Assembly: GCA_002103075.1 (NCBI GenBank)
Contig: DABG01000018.1
Location: 62,001 to 126,000 of the forward strand
DNA: 64,000 nucleotides
Reading direction: 5' to 3'
From: Candidatus Gastranaerophilales bacterium HUM_9
GTDB taxonomy: Bacteria; Cyanobacteriota; Vampirovibrionia; Gastranaerophilales; Gastranaerophilaceae
Position 1 is the stretch's first letter; every line of letters starts with the position of its first letter. Both the position numbers and the translations under genes were made by a program. The notes below the pieces were generated by a model that saw nothing but the letters and a program-made list of their open reading frames with translations, did no database searches and was not told the DNA's origin. This document shows positions 1 to 9,228 of this stretch, one piece after another.

Positions 1-2570
1 ACTATATCTACAGGAGTTCCGTCTGGTAAGAATGGCATGTCTTCTTTTGGAAGAATTCTTGATACGATACCTTTGTTACCGTGACGACCTGATAATTTAT
101 CACCTACAGATACCTTACGTCTTTGAGCAATATATACTCTGATTACTGTATTTGCTCCAGGTGGTAATTCATCACCTTTTTCTCTGTCAAATACCTTAAC
201 ATCGAGTACACGTCCACCCTCACCGTGAGGTACTCTCAATGAATTGTCTTTTACATCTCTTGCTTTTTCAGCAAAGATTGCTCTCAACAATTTTTCTTCT
301 GGTGGGTGTTCTGTTTCACCTTTTGGTGTAACTTTACCTACCAAAATATCATCTGCATAAACTCTCGCACCAATACGAACAATACCTCTTTCGTCCAAAT
401 GTCTTAATGCTTCTTCTGAAACATTAGGAATTTCACGAGTAATTTCTTCTGGTCCGATTTTTGTTTGTCTTGCATCTATTTCTAATTTTTCAATGTGTAA
501 TGAAGTAAAGATATCATCGTGTACACATCTTTCTGATAGCAAAATAGCATCTTCGAAGTTATATCCTTCCCAAGGCATATATGCTACCAAAATGTTTTTA
601 CCTAATGAAAGTTCACCACAACTTGTAGACGCACCGTCAGCAATTACATCACCAACGTGAACCTTATCACCTTCATTTACGATAGGTCTTTGGTTAATAC
701 AAGTGTCTTGGTTAGAACGAACATATTTCATTAAAGTATAAAGATGAGCTTTTCCTTCAACATCTCTAATAACAATTTCTTCACCAACTACACGTTCAAC
801 TGTACCGTCAACACCAGATACAACAACCATACCTGAGTCTTTTGCCGCTCTAGCTTCTAGACCAGTACCAACTACAGGACGTTCTGTAATCAACAATGGA
901 ACTGCTTGACGTTGCATGTTTGAACCCATCAATGCACGGTTCGCATCATCGTGTTCGATGAACGGAATTACTGATGTCGCAACAGAGATAATCTGAATAG
1001 GACATACAGCTACGTAGTCGACTTTTGATGATTCTGTCATAATGAATTCTGAACGATATCTAGCAGGAACCATTTTGTTCTTGATTGTCTTATCTTCGTT
1101 CAACTCGATATCAGCTGGAGCACAACGGAAGTTTTCATCTTCATCAGCTGTCATATAAACAACATCTTCAGTAACCTTACCGTCTTTTACAACGAAGAAT
1201 GGAGTTTCAATAAATCCATATTCGTTAACTCTAGCGTGTGTTGCAAGTGAACCAATCAAACCTGCGTTAGGACCTTCAGGTGTTTCTACAGGACAGATAC
1301 GACCGTAGTGAGAAGGGTGAATATCACGAACAGCAAAGCCCGCTCTTTCTCTTTGTAAACCACCAGGTCCAAGAGCTGAGATACGTCTTTTGTGTGTAAT
1401 TTCAGCTAATGGGTTAGTTTGGTCCATGAACTGTGACAACTGAGATGAACCGAAGAACTCTCTTAATGCTGCCACTAATGGTTTTGTATTTAATAAGTTC
1501 AATGGTGTCAATGTTTCAGAATCTTGTAAAGTCATTCTTTCTTTTACAATTCTTTCGATTCTTGAAAGACCAACTCTGAATTGGTTTTGTAACAATTCAC
1601 CAACTGAACGTATTCTTCTGTTTCCTAAGTGGTCGATATCGTCCAATGTACCTTCATCATAAGTAAGGTTGATTAGGTATTCGATTGAAGCAATAATATC
1701 TTCTCTTGTTAATGTTCTAACATTCTTAGGAATGTTCAAGTTAAGTTTTTTGTTTAATTTGTAACGACCAACTCTACCGATATCATATTTCTTATCATCA
1801 AAGAAACGTGATTCTAAGATTTGACGTCCACCTTGAGGTGATGCAGGATCACCAGGTCTTAGTTTTTTGTATAATTCAATCAAAGCATCATCAGTTGTTT
1901 CAGTTGTATCTTTATCCAATGTTTTCTTCAAGAAATCGAAGTGAGTGAACAAAGTTTCCATTTCTGTAACAGTGATACCCATTGCTTTAAGCACTGTAGT
2001 AGCCAAGATTTTTCTGTTCTTGTCTATCTTCATATATACTAAGTCGTTAGCGTCTGTTTCAATCTTCAACCAAGCACCTCTGTTAGGAATCATGGTTGCG
2101 TTGTACAAACGTTTACCAGTTGGAGAAGTTTCTCTCTTGAAGTAAACCCCTGGAGAACGAACGATTTGAGAAACGATAACACGTTCTGCACCATTTACAA
2201 TGAATGTACCCTTGTCAGTCATTGTAGGAATATCACCGATATATACTTCTTGTTCTTTGATTTCACCAGTGTCACGGTTAACTAAACGAACCATAACACG
2301 AAGTTGTTTTGCATAAGTTGCATCGTGTATTCTAGCTTCTTCAATAGTATATTTTGCATTGTCAAACGTATAGTTTGGCAAGAAATGCAATTCTAATCTA
2401 CCTGTGTAGTCTTTAACAGGGCTAAAAGCAAGTAATTCTTCTTTTAAACCTTCTTTTAAGAACCATTCAAAAGACTTCTTTTGAATATCAATTAAGTCAG
2501 GTAAGTAATCCAAACGAGTATTAGGGATACCCATTGGAGTAACTCTTTTTGCATGTTTTGTTGTCGACAT
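1..2570 (-). CDS. rpoB: RNA polymerase beta subunit, 3' part beyond window
   Basis: Beta subunit of RNA polymerase, which forms the catalytic core with beta'. The frame is open from an ATG at 2568-2570 (protein starts MSTTKHAKRVTPMG) to the left edge, giving 856 codons, so the C-terminal part is missing. Upstream of the ATG on the minus strand is GAGG about nine bases away, a reasonable ribosome binding site. The rifampicin-pocket segment is seen near 1380-1450 (GSSQLSQFMDQTNPLAEITH, then KRRISALGPGG). It is followed by HPSHYGRICPVETPEGPNAG near 1260-1340. The classic resistance positions (the D of FMDQ, the H of THKRR, the S of ISALG) carry wild-type residues. The gene upstream on the same strand is a phosphohexomutase, not rplL, as in cyanobacteria where rpoB is separated from rplJL. 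rpoC would be expected to the left, outside the window. Confidence 0.98.
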   Translation of the reverse strand, partial: MSTTKHAKRVTPMGIPNTRLDYLPDLIDIQKKSFEWFLKEGLKEELLAFSPVKDYTGRLELHFLPNYTFDNAKYTIEEARIHDATYAKQLRVMVRLVNRDTGEIKEQEVYIGDIPTMTDKGTFIVNGAERVIVSQIVRSPGVYFKRETSPTGKRLYNATMIPNRGAWLKIETDANDLVYMKIDKNRKILATTVLKAMGITVTEMETLFTHFDFLKKTLDKDTTETTDDALIELYKKLRPGDPASPQGGRQILESRFFDDKKYDIGRVGRYKLNKKLNLNIPKNVRTLTREDIIASIEYLINLTYDEGTLDDIDHLGNRRIRSVGELLQNQFRVGLSRIERIVKERMTLQDSETLTPLNLLNTKPLVAALREFFGSSQLSQFMDQTNPLAEITHKRRISALGPGGLQRERAGFAVRDIHPSHYGRICPVETPEGPNAGLIGSLATHARVNEYGFIETPFFVVKDGKVTEDVVYMTADEDENFRCAPADIELNEDKTIKNKMVPARYRSEFIMTESSKVDYVAVCPIQIISVATSVIPFIEHDDANRALMGSNMQRQAVPLLITERPVVGTGLEARAAKDSGMVVVSGVDGTVERVVGEEIVIRDVEGKAHLYTLMKYVRSNQDTCINQRPIVNEGDKVHVGDVIADGASTSCGELSLGKNILVAYMPWEGYNFEDAILLSERCVHDDIFTSLHIEKLEIDARQTKIGPEEITREIPNVSEEALRHLDERGIVRIGARVYADDILVGKVTPKGETEHPPEEKLLRAIFAEKARDVKDNSLRVPHGEGGRVLDVKVFDREKGDELPPGANTVIRVYIAQRRKVSVGDKLSGRHGNKGIVSRILPKEDMPFLPDGTPVDI

Positions 2571-2713
2571 TAAATTACCTCGTCTATTCTATTTTGATGT
2601 ACGTACTTTTAAACTTGGTTAATATAGGCTGTTTCGCTATTGTATTGTGCCTCTTGCACTATATTTTCACCGTCAAAGCATGACAATACCCCATACTTTG
2701 AGCATGTTACAAC

Positions 2714-2741
2714 ATCGTACTACTTCAAACTTCATAGTCAA
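2714..2741 (-). promoter_or_regulatory. candidate rpoB promoter
   Basis: On the minus strand TTGACT (2741-2736) and TACGAT (2719-2714) are separated by 16 bases and face rpoB. This would give a leader of roughly 140 bases before the rpoB ATG. The 295-base gap 2571-2865 contains no gene I can see. The AT-rich part next to the upstream gene has a near-palindrome, AGTATTATAATAATACT, on the plus strand around 2800. The promoter is assigned by consensus match only. Confidence 0.4.
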
Positions 2742-2865
2742 GCGGAATAAATGTATTTAAAACAATTATTTAATAAAATTTAATATTTATTTTTAATCGT
2801 AGTATTATAATAATACTCTTTTTTCTAAATATTGCAAGTTTTTGTAACAAAAGTTAGTAATTAAC

Positions 2866-4248
2866 CTAGTTTACAACTTTTAAAATATCGTCTTCCAGAC
2901 GTTTTAATCTTTCTTTACTACCACTTTCAAAATAAATTCTCATAAGTGGTTCTGTCCCACTTGGACGAGCTAAAACCCAACTATCTTCACCAAAATAAAG
3001 TTTTATACCGTCTTTTTTATCAATTTTATTCAAATTCATATCTGCACACGTTTTTACTGTTGATAATTTTTCTATAACATTATCTATCTCTGAACGGTCA
3101 TTCAATTTAAAATCAATTCTATCATTCACAAAATCGCAACCAACAAACTCTTTCAAATCCTGTTGCAATTCAACCATAGATTTTTTTGTATATGCCATAG
3201 CTTCTAATATCAACAAGTTAGCAAGTATTCCATCTTTTTCAGGAATATGACCTTTTATGCTCAAACCGCCAGATTCTTCACCACCAATGATACAATCATT
3301 TTTTCTCATTGCTTCACCAACGTGTTTAAATCCAACCGCTGTTTCTACAACCTCAACACCCAATTTTTCAGCCGTCTTATTCAACATCAAACTTGCACCA
3401 ACTGTTTTAACCAAACAACCAGTATAGCCCTTATTTTTTACAAGATGATACAATAAAATTGAAATTATCTCGTTTGGAGTAACATATTCACCATTTTCAT
3501 TTATAAACCCAAATCTATCAGAGTCACCGTCATTTGCACAACCTACTGAGTTTGGCTCAGCCTTAACTGTTTCAATAAGAGCTTTCAAATACTTAGGTTT
3601 TGGTTCAGGCATTCCACCACCAAAATTAACATCATGCTCCATGTGAAGAGAGCTAAATTTTATACCATTATCTTTTAACAATTTGTCAAAATAACCGATA
3701 CTCGCAGCATACAAGCCGTCAAAAATAATATTTTTATCTAACGTTCTTATCAAATCAAAATCAACAAGTTTTTCAATATGCTCAAAATATTCCTTGCTAA
3801 AATCGTCATACATAAACTCTTTTGGAGCACAACCAGAAGAAAATTCCTTACCCAAATTCTCCATAAGTTTATCAGTAATCTCTTGAGTTGCTGGCCCTGC
3901 GTAATCAGGAATAAATTTTATACCTAAGTATTCAGGTGGATTATGAGATGCTGTGAACATTACTGCACAGGCATTTCTATTTTTTGCACAGTATGCAAGA
4001 GTTGGGGTAGGAACAACTTTATCACTATAATAAACGTCAAACCCATATCCAGCGATAATTTCAGCAGTCAATTTTGAAAACGTATCTGCCATATTTCTTG
4101 GGTCATAACCTACAATTATAGGTTTTTCGATACCGTAAGTTTCAAACACATATTTTGCAATAGAGTTTGCAACCAACTTGACGTTATCTTCGTTAAAATC
4201 TTCTCCTACAATAGCTCTCCAGCCATCTGTACCAAATTTTATAGTCAT
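2866..4248 (-). CDS. phosphoglucomutase/phosphomannomutase (alpha-D-phosphohexomutase)
   Basis: Interconverts hexose 1-phosphate and 6-phosphate in the cytoplasm and feeds cell-envelope sugar synthesis. The 460-residue length is normal for the family. All four hallmark motifs are present: phosphoserine loop TASHNP (residues 99-104, S101 the phosphorylated residue), metal loop NDGDSDRFG (239-247), sugar-binding GEESGG (323-328) and phosphate-binding RPSGTEP (428-434). The GEESGG form fits phosphoglucomutase or phosphomannomutase, but the sequence does not settle substrate preference, so no symbol is given. The start has AAGGA about ten bases upstream. It lies 27 bases downstream of the PurD-like gene and may be co-transcribed with it. 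Confidence 0.93.
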   Translation of the reverse strand: MTIKFGTDGWRAIVGEDFNEDNVKLVANSIAKYVFETYGIEKPIIVGYDPRNMADTFSKLTAEIIAGYGFDVYYSDKVVPTPTLAYCAKNRNACAVMFTASHNPPEYLGIKFIPDYAGPATQEITDKLMENLGKEFSSGCAPKEFMYDDFSKEYFEHIEKLVDFDLIRTLDKNIIFDGLYAASIGYFDKLLKDNGIKFSSLHMEHDVNFGGGMPEPKPKYLKALIETVKAEPNSVGCANDGDSDRFGFINENGEYVTPNEIISILLYHLVKNKGYTGCLVKTVGASLMLNKTAEKLGVEVVETAVGFKHVGEAMRKNDCIIGGEESGGLSIKGHIPEKDGILANLLILEAMAYTKKSMVELQQDLKEFVGCDFVNDRIDFKLNDRSEIDNVIEKLSTVKTCADMNLNKIDKKDGIKLYFGEDSWVLARPSGTEPLMRIYFESGSKERLKRLEDDILKVVN

Positions 4249-4275
4249 AAAAATTTATCCTTACTAAATAATTAT

Positions 4276-5520
4276 CTAAACATTTGATGGAACATTACAA
4301 ATATCTTTTCTATAATGTTTTCCTCTAAATTTAATTCCTTCTATTTCATCATATAGATTTGAAACAGCTCTACCTAAAGTTTTTGCAGTAGTAGAAACCA
4401 CCAAAACTCTATCACCTAACACTTCGTACTCAGTGTATTCATTTTGTTTTGTATTAAGATGATTTATTGACACATTTTCATCAACTTCATCAAGTCCTGT
4501 AATCACTTCATTAACAACTTTTCCACTTGATAAAACAAGACTAGCTGAGAACTCGTCTTTTATATCAATGATTTCATACTCATCAGAAAAAGCTCCGATA
4601 GCACAAGAGTGCATAAGTTCAAACACATTATTTTCTAACAAAGAAAGGACAGCCTGAGCATTATGGTCTTTTAAAAATAGAAGTGCTTCTGTAATTGCAA
4701 TATCACCCTCTGGGGTAAGAACACCCTCAAAACCTAGAATTCCCATATATGGTTTACCATTATCAGAAAGGTAGTTTATTACAGGATAGACAACCTCGTT
4801 CATAAGATAATCTTCGTGTTCAAAAGATAATTTTATAAATGGAGAGCAAGCACCCATACCGTCAGTTAATACGCCACCATCACCATCTAAAGAATATCTA
4901 TAATCTCTTACACTCCCTAAAGGTAATGCCTTAAAGCCATCTGTCAATACAAAAAATGAGAAATTTGTTCCGTATACATATTCTTCAATAATAACCTTTG
5001 ATTCACCACTTGCAAAACAATCCTCAATATAAGATTTTGCAATATTATAAGTTGGACAAACCATATCATAATTCTTTATATTACGTTCATCTGTTTTAAT
5101 AACTATTGGCAATTCACATTTTTTCAAATAATCAATCGCAAGATTTTTCTTCTCGTATATAGCAAATCTTGGAGTCGGTAATCTTAGTTTATAAAACAGT
5201 TTTTTAGCTACAGCTCTATTTGTTGCAAACTCAGCAGAGTCAGCAGTTGGTGCAAAAATTAATAACCCGTTATCATAAAATAAATTAGATATATCAGCTT
5301 TAATTGCAGATTCAGAACAAGCTATTGTAAAATATATGTCGTTTTCTAACGCAAAATTCAAAAGCTCAATGACATTATTTTCTCTTATATCAACAAGAGT
5401 TGCAAAGTCTTTCATGCCTACATTCCCTGGGGCAACGAACACTTCAAACTCTTCTGATAAGATTTTTGCTAAACAAGATTCTTTTGCTGAATTACCAACT
5501 ATTAATATATTTTTCTTCAT
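4276..5520 (-). CDS. divergent PurD-like ATP-grasp protein
   Basis: The overall order resembles phosphoribosylamine-glycine ligase: an N-terminal Rossmann-like segment (ILIVGNS, residues 5-11), a region like the PurD linker (IFAPTADSAEFATNRAVAKK, 88-107), a segment like the ATP-grasp strand (VIIEEYVYGTNFSFFVL, 176-192) and GMGACSP (221-227). Several hallmarks are absent. The N-terminal GSGGREHA loop reads GNSAKESC. The glycine-rich ATP loop of PurD (AAGKGV type) is replaced by TDERNIKNYD (143-152). The metal-binding segment normally E-N-R-F-GDPE reads TEALLFLKDHNAQ (277-289). It may be an inactive or repurposed paralogue, or a fast-evolving lineage version. Length 414 is normal for PurD. It is transcribed divergently from gshB. 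Confidence 0.7.
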   Translation of the reverse strand: MKKNILIVGNSAKESCLAKILSEEFEVFVAPGNVGMKDFATLVDIRENNVIELLNFALENDIYFTIACSESAIKADISNLFYDNGLLIFAPTADSAEFATNRAVAKKLFYKLRLPTPRFAIYEKKNLAIDYLKKCELPIVIKTDERNIKNYDMVCPTYNIAKSYIEDCFASGESKVIIEEYVYGTNFSFFVLTDGFKALPLGSVRDYRYSLDGDGGVLTDGMGACSPFIKLSFEHEDYLMNEVVYPVINYLSDNGKPYMGILGFEGVLTPEGDIAITEALLFLKDHNAQAVLSLLENNVFELMHSCAIGAFSDEYEIIDIKDEFSASLVLSSGKVVNEVITGLDEVDENVSINHLNTKQNEYTEYEVLGDRVLVVSTTAKTLGRAVSNLYDEIEGIKFRGKHYRKDICNVPSNV

Positions 5521-5588
5521 TTGGATACCTATATGCTCTTATAATATCTACTATAGTAAAGCAATTTAATTTTGTAGTCAATCAGGTA

Positions 5589-5616
5589 TTGATATCATCT
5601 ACTTATGTGCTAATAT
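5589..5616 (+). promoter_or_regulatory. candidate gshB promoter
   Basis: TTGATA (5589-5594), a 16-base spacer and TAATAT (5611-5616) precede gshB, giving a leader of about 25 bases that contains the AGGTGA ribosome binding site. Consensus match only. Confidence 0.4.
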
Positions 5617-5648
5617 TATCCTGTGAAATTATTTAGATGAGGTGAATT

Positions 5649-6680
5649 ATGAATATTCTTGTTGTCATTGATAAAATAGAGTTTAAGTATTTTGAATTCA
5701 ACAATCTTGTTACAAACTTTTGGATAATAAAAGAACTTCTTGCTCGTGGCAATAAAGTATTTATCACAACAAATAACAGGCTATATTTAGAAAATAAACT
5801 AGCCTCTGCAATTTGTTTTGAAACCTATATTAGTTCAGAAAACATTTTTTATAACAAAACCTCTGTTGATATGAAAGTTGATGATTTTGACGGAGTACTA
5901 TTTAGACCAGACCCACCAGTTGACAACGATTATATCAATGCAACTTATGTTATGGATTTTGTTAAACACGCAAAAATAATTAACGACACAAAAGCTATTA
6001 GAAACTTCAATGAAAAACTTCATTCAACACTATTTTCAGAATATATGCCAAAACATATAGTTACGGCATCTAAAGATAAAATCGAAAGCTTTTTAAATGA
6101 ATGTGGAGAAATAATATTAAAACCACTTGATAAATGTTTTGGTAGTGGAGTTATGTACCTTAAACAAGGCGACTTAAATACGTTATCAATAATAAAAACA
6201 ATGACAAAAGATGAGAACTCACTTGTTATGGTTCAACAATATTTACCAGCTGTAAAATATGGTGATAAACGTGTTCTAACGCTAGGTGATACGGTTCTTG
6301 ATGAAACTGTTATAAAATTACCTACAAAAGATGATTTTAAATTTAATACGCATAGTGATGATTATATTAAAAAAGGTGTTTTATCAGACTCAGAAAAAAA
6401 CAATTTTACAAACGTAGCAAAAATTCTAAACAGTATGGGAATTTATATGGCAGGACTAGATATCATTGATGAAAAAATCATTGAGATAAACGTAACAAGT
6501 CCTTGCTACTTCATAAAAGAAATCAACAACAACTTCTGCACAAACATAGAAAAGAAAATTGTTGACTATATAGAAGAAAAAATAGCAAAAAATATTGGTT
6601 GTAAAATTCCTGAAATAATGGTAAAACCTGCTCAACCAGTTCAACCTGCAGGATATCAATTTAAGACAGAAACAGTGTAG
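5649..6680 (+). CDS. gshB: glutathione synthetase-like ATP-grasp protein
   Basis: Resembles prokaryotic glutathione synthetase, which joins gamma-glutamylcysteine and glycine using ATP. Motifs typical of GshB are visible: RPDPPVDNDYI (residues 86-96), INDTKAIRNFNEKL (111-124), ILKPLDKCFGSGV (156-168), QYLPAVKYGDKRV (197-209) and AGLDIIDEKIIEINVTSP (268-285), which carries the metal-binding E and N. The length of 343 is slightly above the usual 315-330. The extra residues are a proline/glutamine-rich C-terminal tail. The N-terminal substrate domain is less typical than the rest. AGGTGA seven bases before the ATG decides the start. No gshA lies nearby, so the physiological product is inferred from family membership only. 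Confidence 0.82.
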   Translation: MNILVVIDKIEFKYFEFNNLVTNFWIIKELLARGNKVFITTNNRLYLENKLASAICFETYISSENIFYNKTSVDMKVDDFDGVLFRPDPPVDNDYINATYVMDFVKHAKIINDTKAIRNFNEKLHSTLFSEYMPKHIVTASKDKIESFLNECGEIILKPLDKCFGSGVMYLKQGDLNTLSIIKTMTKDENSLVMVQQYLPAVKYGDKRVLTLGDTVLDETVIKLPTKDDFKFNTHSDDYIKKGVLSDSEKNNFTNVAKILNSMGIYMAGLDIIDEKIIEINVTSPCYFIKEINNNFCTNIEKKIVDYIEEKIAKNIGCKIPEIMVKPAQPVQPAGYQFKTETV

Positions 6681-6715
6681 GCTTGTTCACAGGGTCTCCC
6701 AAAAGTTTTTCTACA

Positions 6716-6740
6716 CGTCATTACGAAGAACGCAATGACG
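6716..6740. repeat. CGTCATT-type intergenic palindrome
   Basis: Arms CGTCATTACG (6716-6725) and CGCAATGACG (6731-6740) pair with one mismatch around a 5-base loop. The same CGTCATTGC/GCAATGAC words recur at 10173, 10931 and 26128, so this looks like one member of a dispersed intergenic repeat family. Confidence 0.6.
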
Positions 6741-6787
6741 AATTAAAAAATTAAAATTTGAAAGTTATTTTTACAATTAAAAATAAC

Positions 6788-6816
6788 TTGTAAATTAGCA
6801 TTATATATTATAGAAT
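6788..6816 (+). promoter_or_regulatory. candidate ribH promoter
   Basis: TTGTAA (6788-6793), a 17-base spacer and TAGAAT (6811-6816) precede ribH by about 32 bases. No FMN-riboswitch-like conserved structure was recognised between this box and the ATG. Confidence 0.5.
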
Positions 6817-6848
6817 AAGAGCAGGGGTAATATAATTAGAGGAAAATT

Positions 6849-7313
6849 ATGAGAATAATAGAAGGTGCGTTGACAACAAAAGATGAAAAATTCTGTATCA
6901 TAGTATCAAGATTTAATGAATTCATCGGTTCTAGATTGTTGTCAGGTGCAAAAGACGAATTAGTAAGACACGGTGTTCCAGAAGAAAACATCACAGTAGT
7001 ATGGGTTCCAGGTGCATTTGAAATTCCTGTTATTGCAAAAAAATGTGCAAAATCAGGAAAATATAACGCTATTATTACATTAGGTGCAGTAATCAAAGGT
7101 TCTACATCTCACTACGATTACGTATGTGCAGAAGTTAGCAAAGGTGTTGCTTCAGTTAGTCTTGAAACAGAAGTTCCTGTTATATTTGGAGTTCTTACTA
7201 CTGATAATATTGAACAAGCTATTGAAAGAGCTGGCACAAAAGCTGGAAACAAAGGTTCTGATGCAGCTAAAACTGCTATTGAAATGGCAAATTTAATGTC
7301 AGAATTGGCGTAA
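6849..7313 (+). CDS. ribH: 6,7-dimethyl-8-ribityllumazine synthase
   Basis: Condenses 5-amino-6-ribitylaminouracil with dihydroxybutanone phosphate, the penultimate step of riboflavin synthesis. The 154-residue length is typical. Family segments are clear: FNEFIGSRLLSGA near the N terminus, WVPGAFEIP (about 56-64), LGAVIKGSTSHYDY (about 80-93, including the catalytic-site histidine) and PVIFGVLTTDN (about 112-122). AGAGGAAAA before the ATG is a good ribosome binding site. It heads a plus-strand run with murQ 24 bases downstream. The other riboflavin genes are not in the window. Confidence 0.96.
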   Translation: MRIIEGALTTKDEKFCIIVSRFNEFIGSRLLSGAKDELVRHGVPEENITVVWVPGAFEIPVIAKKCAKSGKYNAIITLGAVIKGSTSHYDYVCAEVSKGVASVSLETEVPVIFGVLTTDNIEQAIERAGTKAGNKGSDAAKTAIEMANLMSELA

Positions 7314-7337
7314 TTCTAAAACCGCAAAAGGAAGATT

Positions 7338-8231
7338 ATGGCAGAAATAATTACAGAATACCGTAACGAAAACACAAAAAACATCGATTTAGTACCTACT
7401 ATTGAGATGGTTCGTATGATGAACGAAGAAGACAAAATCGTTGCCAAAGCGGTTGAATATGAATCAGAAAACATCGCAAAAGCAATCGATACAGTTGCTC
7501 GTCAGTTTTTGTTAGGCGGTCATCTTATTTATTTTGGAGCAGGAACATCTGGCAGATTAGGTGTGCTTGATGCTTCAGAATGTCCACCAACCTTTAGTGT
7601 TGAACCTGATATGGTACAAGGAGTAATTGCAGGTGGATATAATGCTTTAAGATTTGCAGTTGAAGGTGCAGAAGACAACTTTGAAGCAGGTTATGAAGAT
7701 GCTAAAATTCTTGATAAAGATGATGTTGCAGTAGTAATATCAGCTAGTGGGAACCCTAAATATTTATTGGGAGTTCTTAAATATGCAGACGAAATCGGTT
7801 GTAAAACAATCGGTATAACTTGTAACTCAAAGGCTAAGATCGCAGAAGAAGTAGGTACACTAATTTGTGCTGAAGTTGGGCCAGAAGTTATTGCAGGCTC
7901 AAGCCGATTAAAAGCTGGTACAGCTCAAAAAATGATACTTAATATGATTACAACAGGCTCTATGATTAAGATTGGCAAAACCTATGAAAACTTTATGATT
8001 GATTTAAAAGCTACCAACGAAAAATTAAAAGATAGAGCCATAAGAATTGTTTCTCAGATTGCAAAAGTAGAAAACTCAGTAGCATTTGAGAAATTAAGTC
8101 AATGTGATTGGAGAATTAAAACTGCTATTGTTTCTATAACGAAAAAGATTGATATAGAAGCAGCAGATAAAAAACTAAAATCATATTGTGGAGTTTTAAG
8201 AAGGGTTTTAAAAGAGGAAATAAACGTATGA
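7338..8231 (+). CDS. murQ: N-acetylmuramic acid 6-phosphate etherase
   Basis: Cleaves the lactyl ether of MurNAc 6-phosphate during recycling of peptidoglycan sugars in the cytoplasm. The SIS-domain phosphate loop and active site GAGTSGRLGVLDASECPPTF (residues 67-86) is intact. It includes the glutamate in SECPP, which corresponds to the catalytic acid of the E. coli enzyme. VEGAEDN follows near residue 110. The length of 297 is normal. AAAAGGAAG precedes the ATG. The stop codon overlaps the start of gpsA (ATGA), implying translational coupling. No MurNAc transporter or kinase is adjacent, so the source of substrate is unknown. Confidence 0.95.
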   Translation: MAEIITEYRNENTKNIDLVPTIEMVRMMNEEDKIVAKAVEYESENIAKAIDTVARQFLLGGHLIYFGAGTSGRLGVLDASECPPTFSVEPDMVQGVIAGGYNALRFAVEGAEDNFEAGYEDAKILDKDDVAVVISASGNPKYLLGVLKYADEIGCKTIGITCNSKAKIAEEVGTLICAEVGPEVIAGSSRLKAGTAQKMILNMITTGSMIKIGKTYENFMIDLKATNEKLKDRAIRIVSQIAKVENSVAFEKLSQCDWRIKTAIVSITKKIDIEAADKKLKSYCGVLRRVLKEEINV

Positions 8232-9226
8232 AATTAACAGTATTGGGAGCAGGTTGTTGGGGTTTAACACTTGCATGGTTGTTAACAGATAATTTTGAAG
8301 AAGTTTGCGTATGGGGAAGAACCTGCGACTTATCAGAAGATTTAATACAAAATAAACATTGTTCAAAACCGTTAGAAGTACAGCTTGCAGACAAAGTAGT
8401 TATCACAGACGATTTAAAATCAGCAATAAATGGTGCTGATATTATATTATCGGTAGTTGCAACAGCTGGGGTAAGAGATGTTTGTGAAAAGTTAAAAAAA
8501 GCAGGTATCAAAGACGAACAAGTTGTTGTTAATGCTTCAAAAGGACTTGAACTTAATACATTAATGAGAATGTCAGAAGTTATAAAAGACGTTCTTCCTA
8601 ACCAAAAACTAGCTATCCTATCAGGACCAACCTTAGCAAAAGAAGTTTTGATGGGGAAACCGACTGCAGCATCTGTTGCTTGTGAAGACATAGAAACTGC
8701 AAAATTTGTCCAAACAGCTTGTAACGTACCAAATAAATTCAGATTGTATTCAAACACTGATGTTATCGGGGTTGAATTAGGCGGAAGTTTGAAAAACGTT
8801 ATCGCTATCGCATCAGGTTTTGCACACGCAATGGATTTAGGCGACAACTGTATGGGAACATTACTTGCAAGAGGTATGGCAGAAATCGTTAGAATAAGCG
8901 TAAAATTGGGTGCTAAACCATCAACACTTTATGGACTTTCAGGGATGGGAGATTTGATTGCGACTTGTTCAAGCCCTATGTCTAGAAACTACACTGTAGG
9001 TTCAATGTTAGGTCAAGGCAAAAAAATTGATGATATCTTGGCTACACTAGGTTCTGTTGCAGAAGGTGTAAAAACCTCTAAAGCAGTTTGCGACTTAGCA
9101 GAAAAACTAGGAGAAGAGGTTCCTGTTTCATCAGCTATTTATGAAGCTGTATATACTGATATCACTCCTCAAGAAGTGTTATCAAAATTAATGAATAGAA
9201 AATTAAAAGAAGAAGAAAGTTATTAA
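8228..9226 (+). CDS. gpsA: NAD(P)-dependent glycerol-3-phosphate dehydrogenase
   Basis: Makes sn-glycerol 3-phosphate from dihydroxyacetone phosphate for phospholipid synthesis. I place the start at 8228, inside the murQ stop (ATGA overlap), because GAGGAAAT lies just upstream and the protein then begins MKLTVLGAGCWG, with the dinucleotide-binding loop at the usual place. A longer in-frame start at 8186 would add a non-family N terminus. Conserved SGPTLAKEV (132-140) and GVELGGSLKNVIAIASGF (181-198) contain the catalytic lysine. The 332-residue length is standard. Confidence 0.95.
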   Translation: MKLTVLGAGCWGLTLAWLLTDNFEEVCVWGRTCDLSEDLIQNKHCSKPLEVQLADKVVITDDLKSAINGADIILSVVATAGVRDVCEKLKKAGIKDEQVVVNASKGLELNTLMRMSEVIKDVLPNQKLAILSGPTLAKEVLMGKPTAASVACEDIETAKFVQTACNVPNKFRLYSNTDVIGVELGGSLKNVIAIASGFAHAMDLGDNCMGTLLARGMAEIVRISVKLGAKPSTLYGLSGMGDLIATCSSPMSRNYTVGSMLGQGKKIDDILATLGSVAEGVKTSKAVCDLAEKLGEEVPVSSAIYEAVYTDITPQEVLSKLMNRKLKEEESY

Positions 9227-9228
9227 TA

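Noticed and set aside
6681..6848. FMN riboswitch before ribH
   Set aside because: The gap is AT-rich with only a CGTCATT palindrome and a promoter. The conserved FMN-element boxes were not recognisable.
8186..8227. Longer start for gpsA
   Set aside because: It lies in murQ, adds residues before the dinucleotide-binding loop, and the 8228 start has a good ribosome binding site with ATGA coupling.
8134..8847. Minus-strand open frame of 237 codons opposite murQ/gpsA
   Set aside because: It is antisense to two clear enzymes, has no family resemblance and no ribosome binding site.
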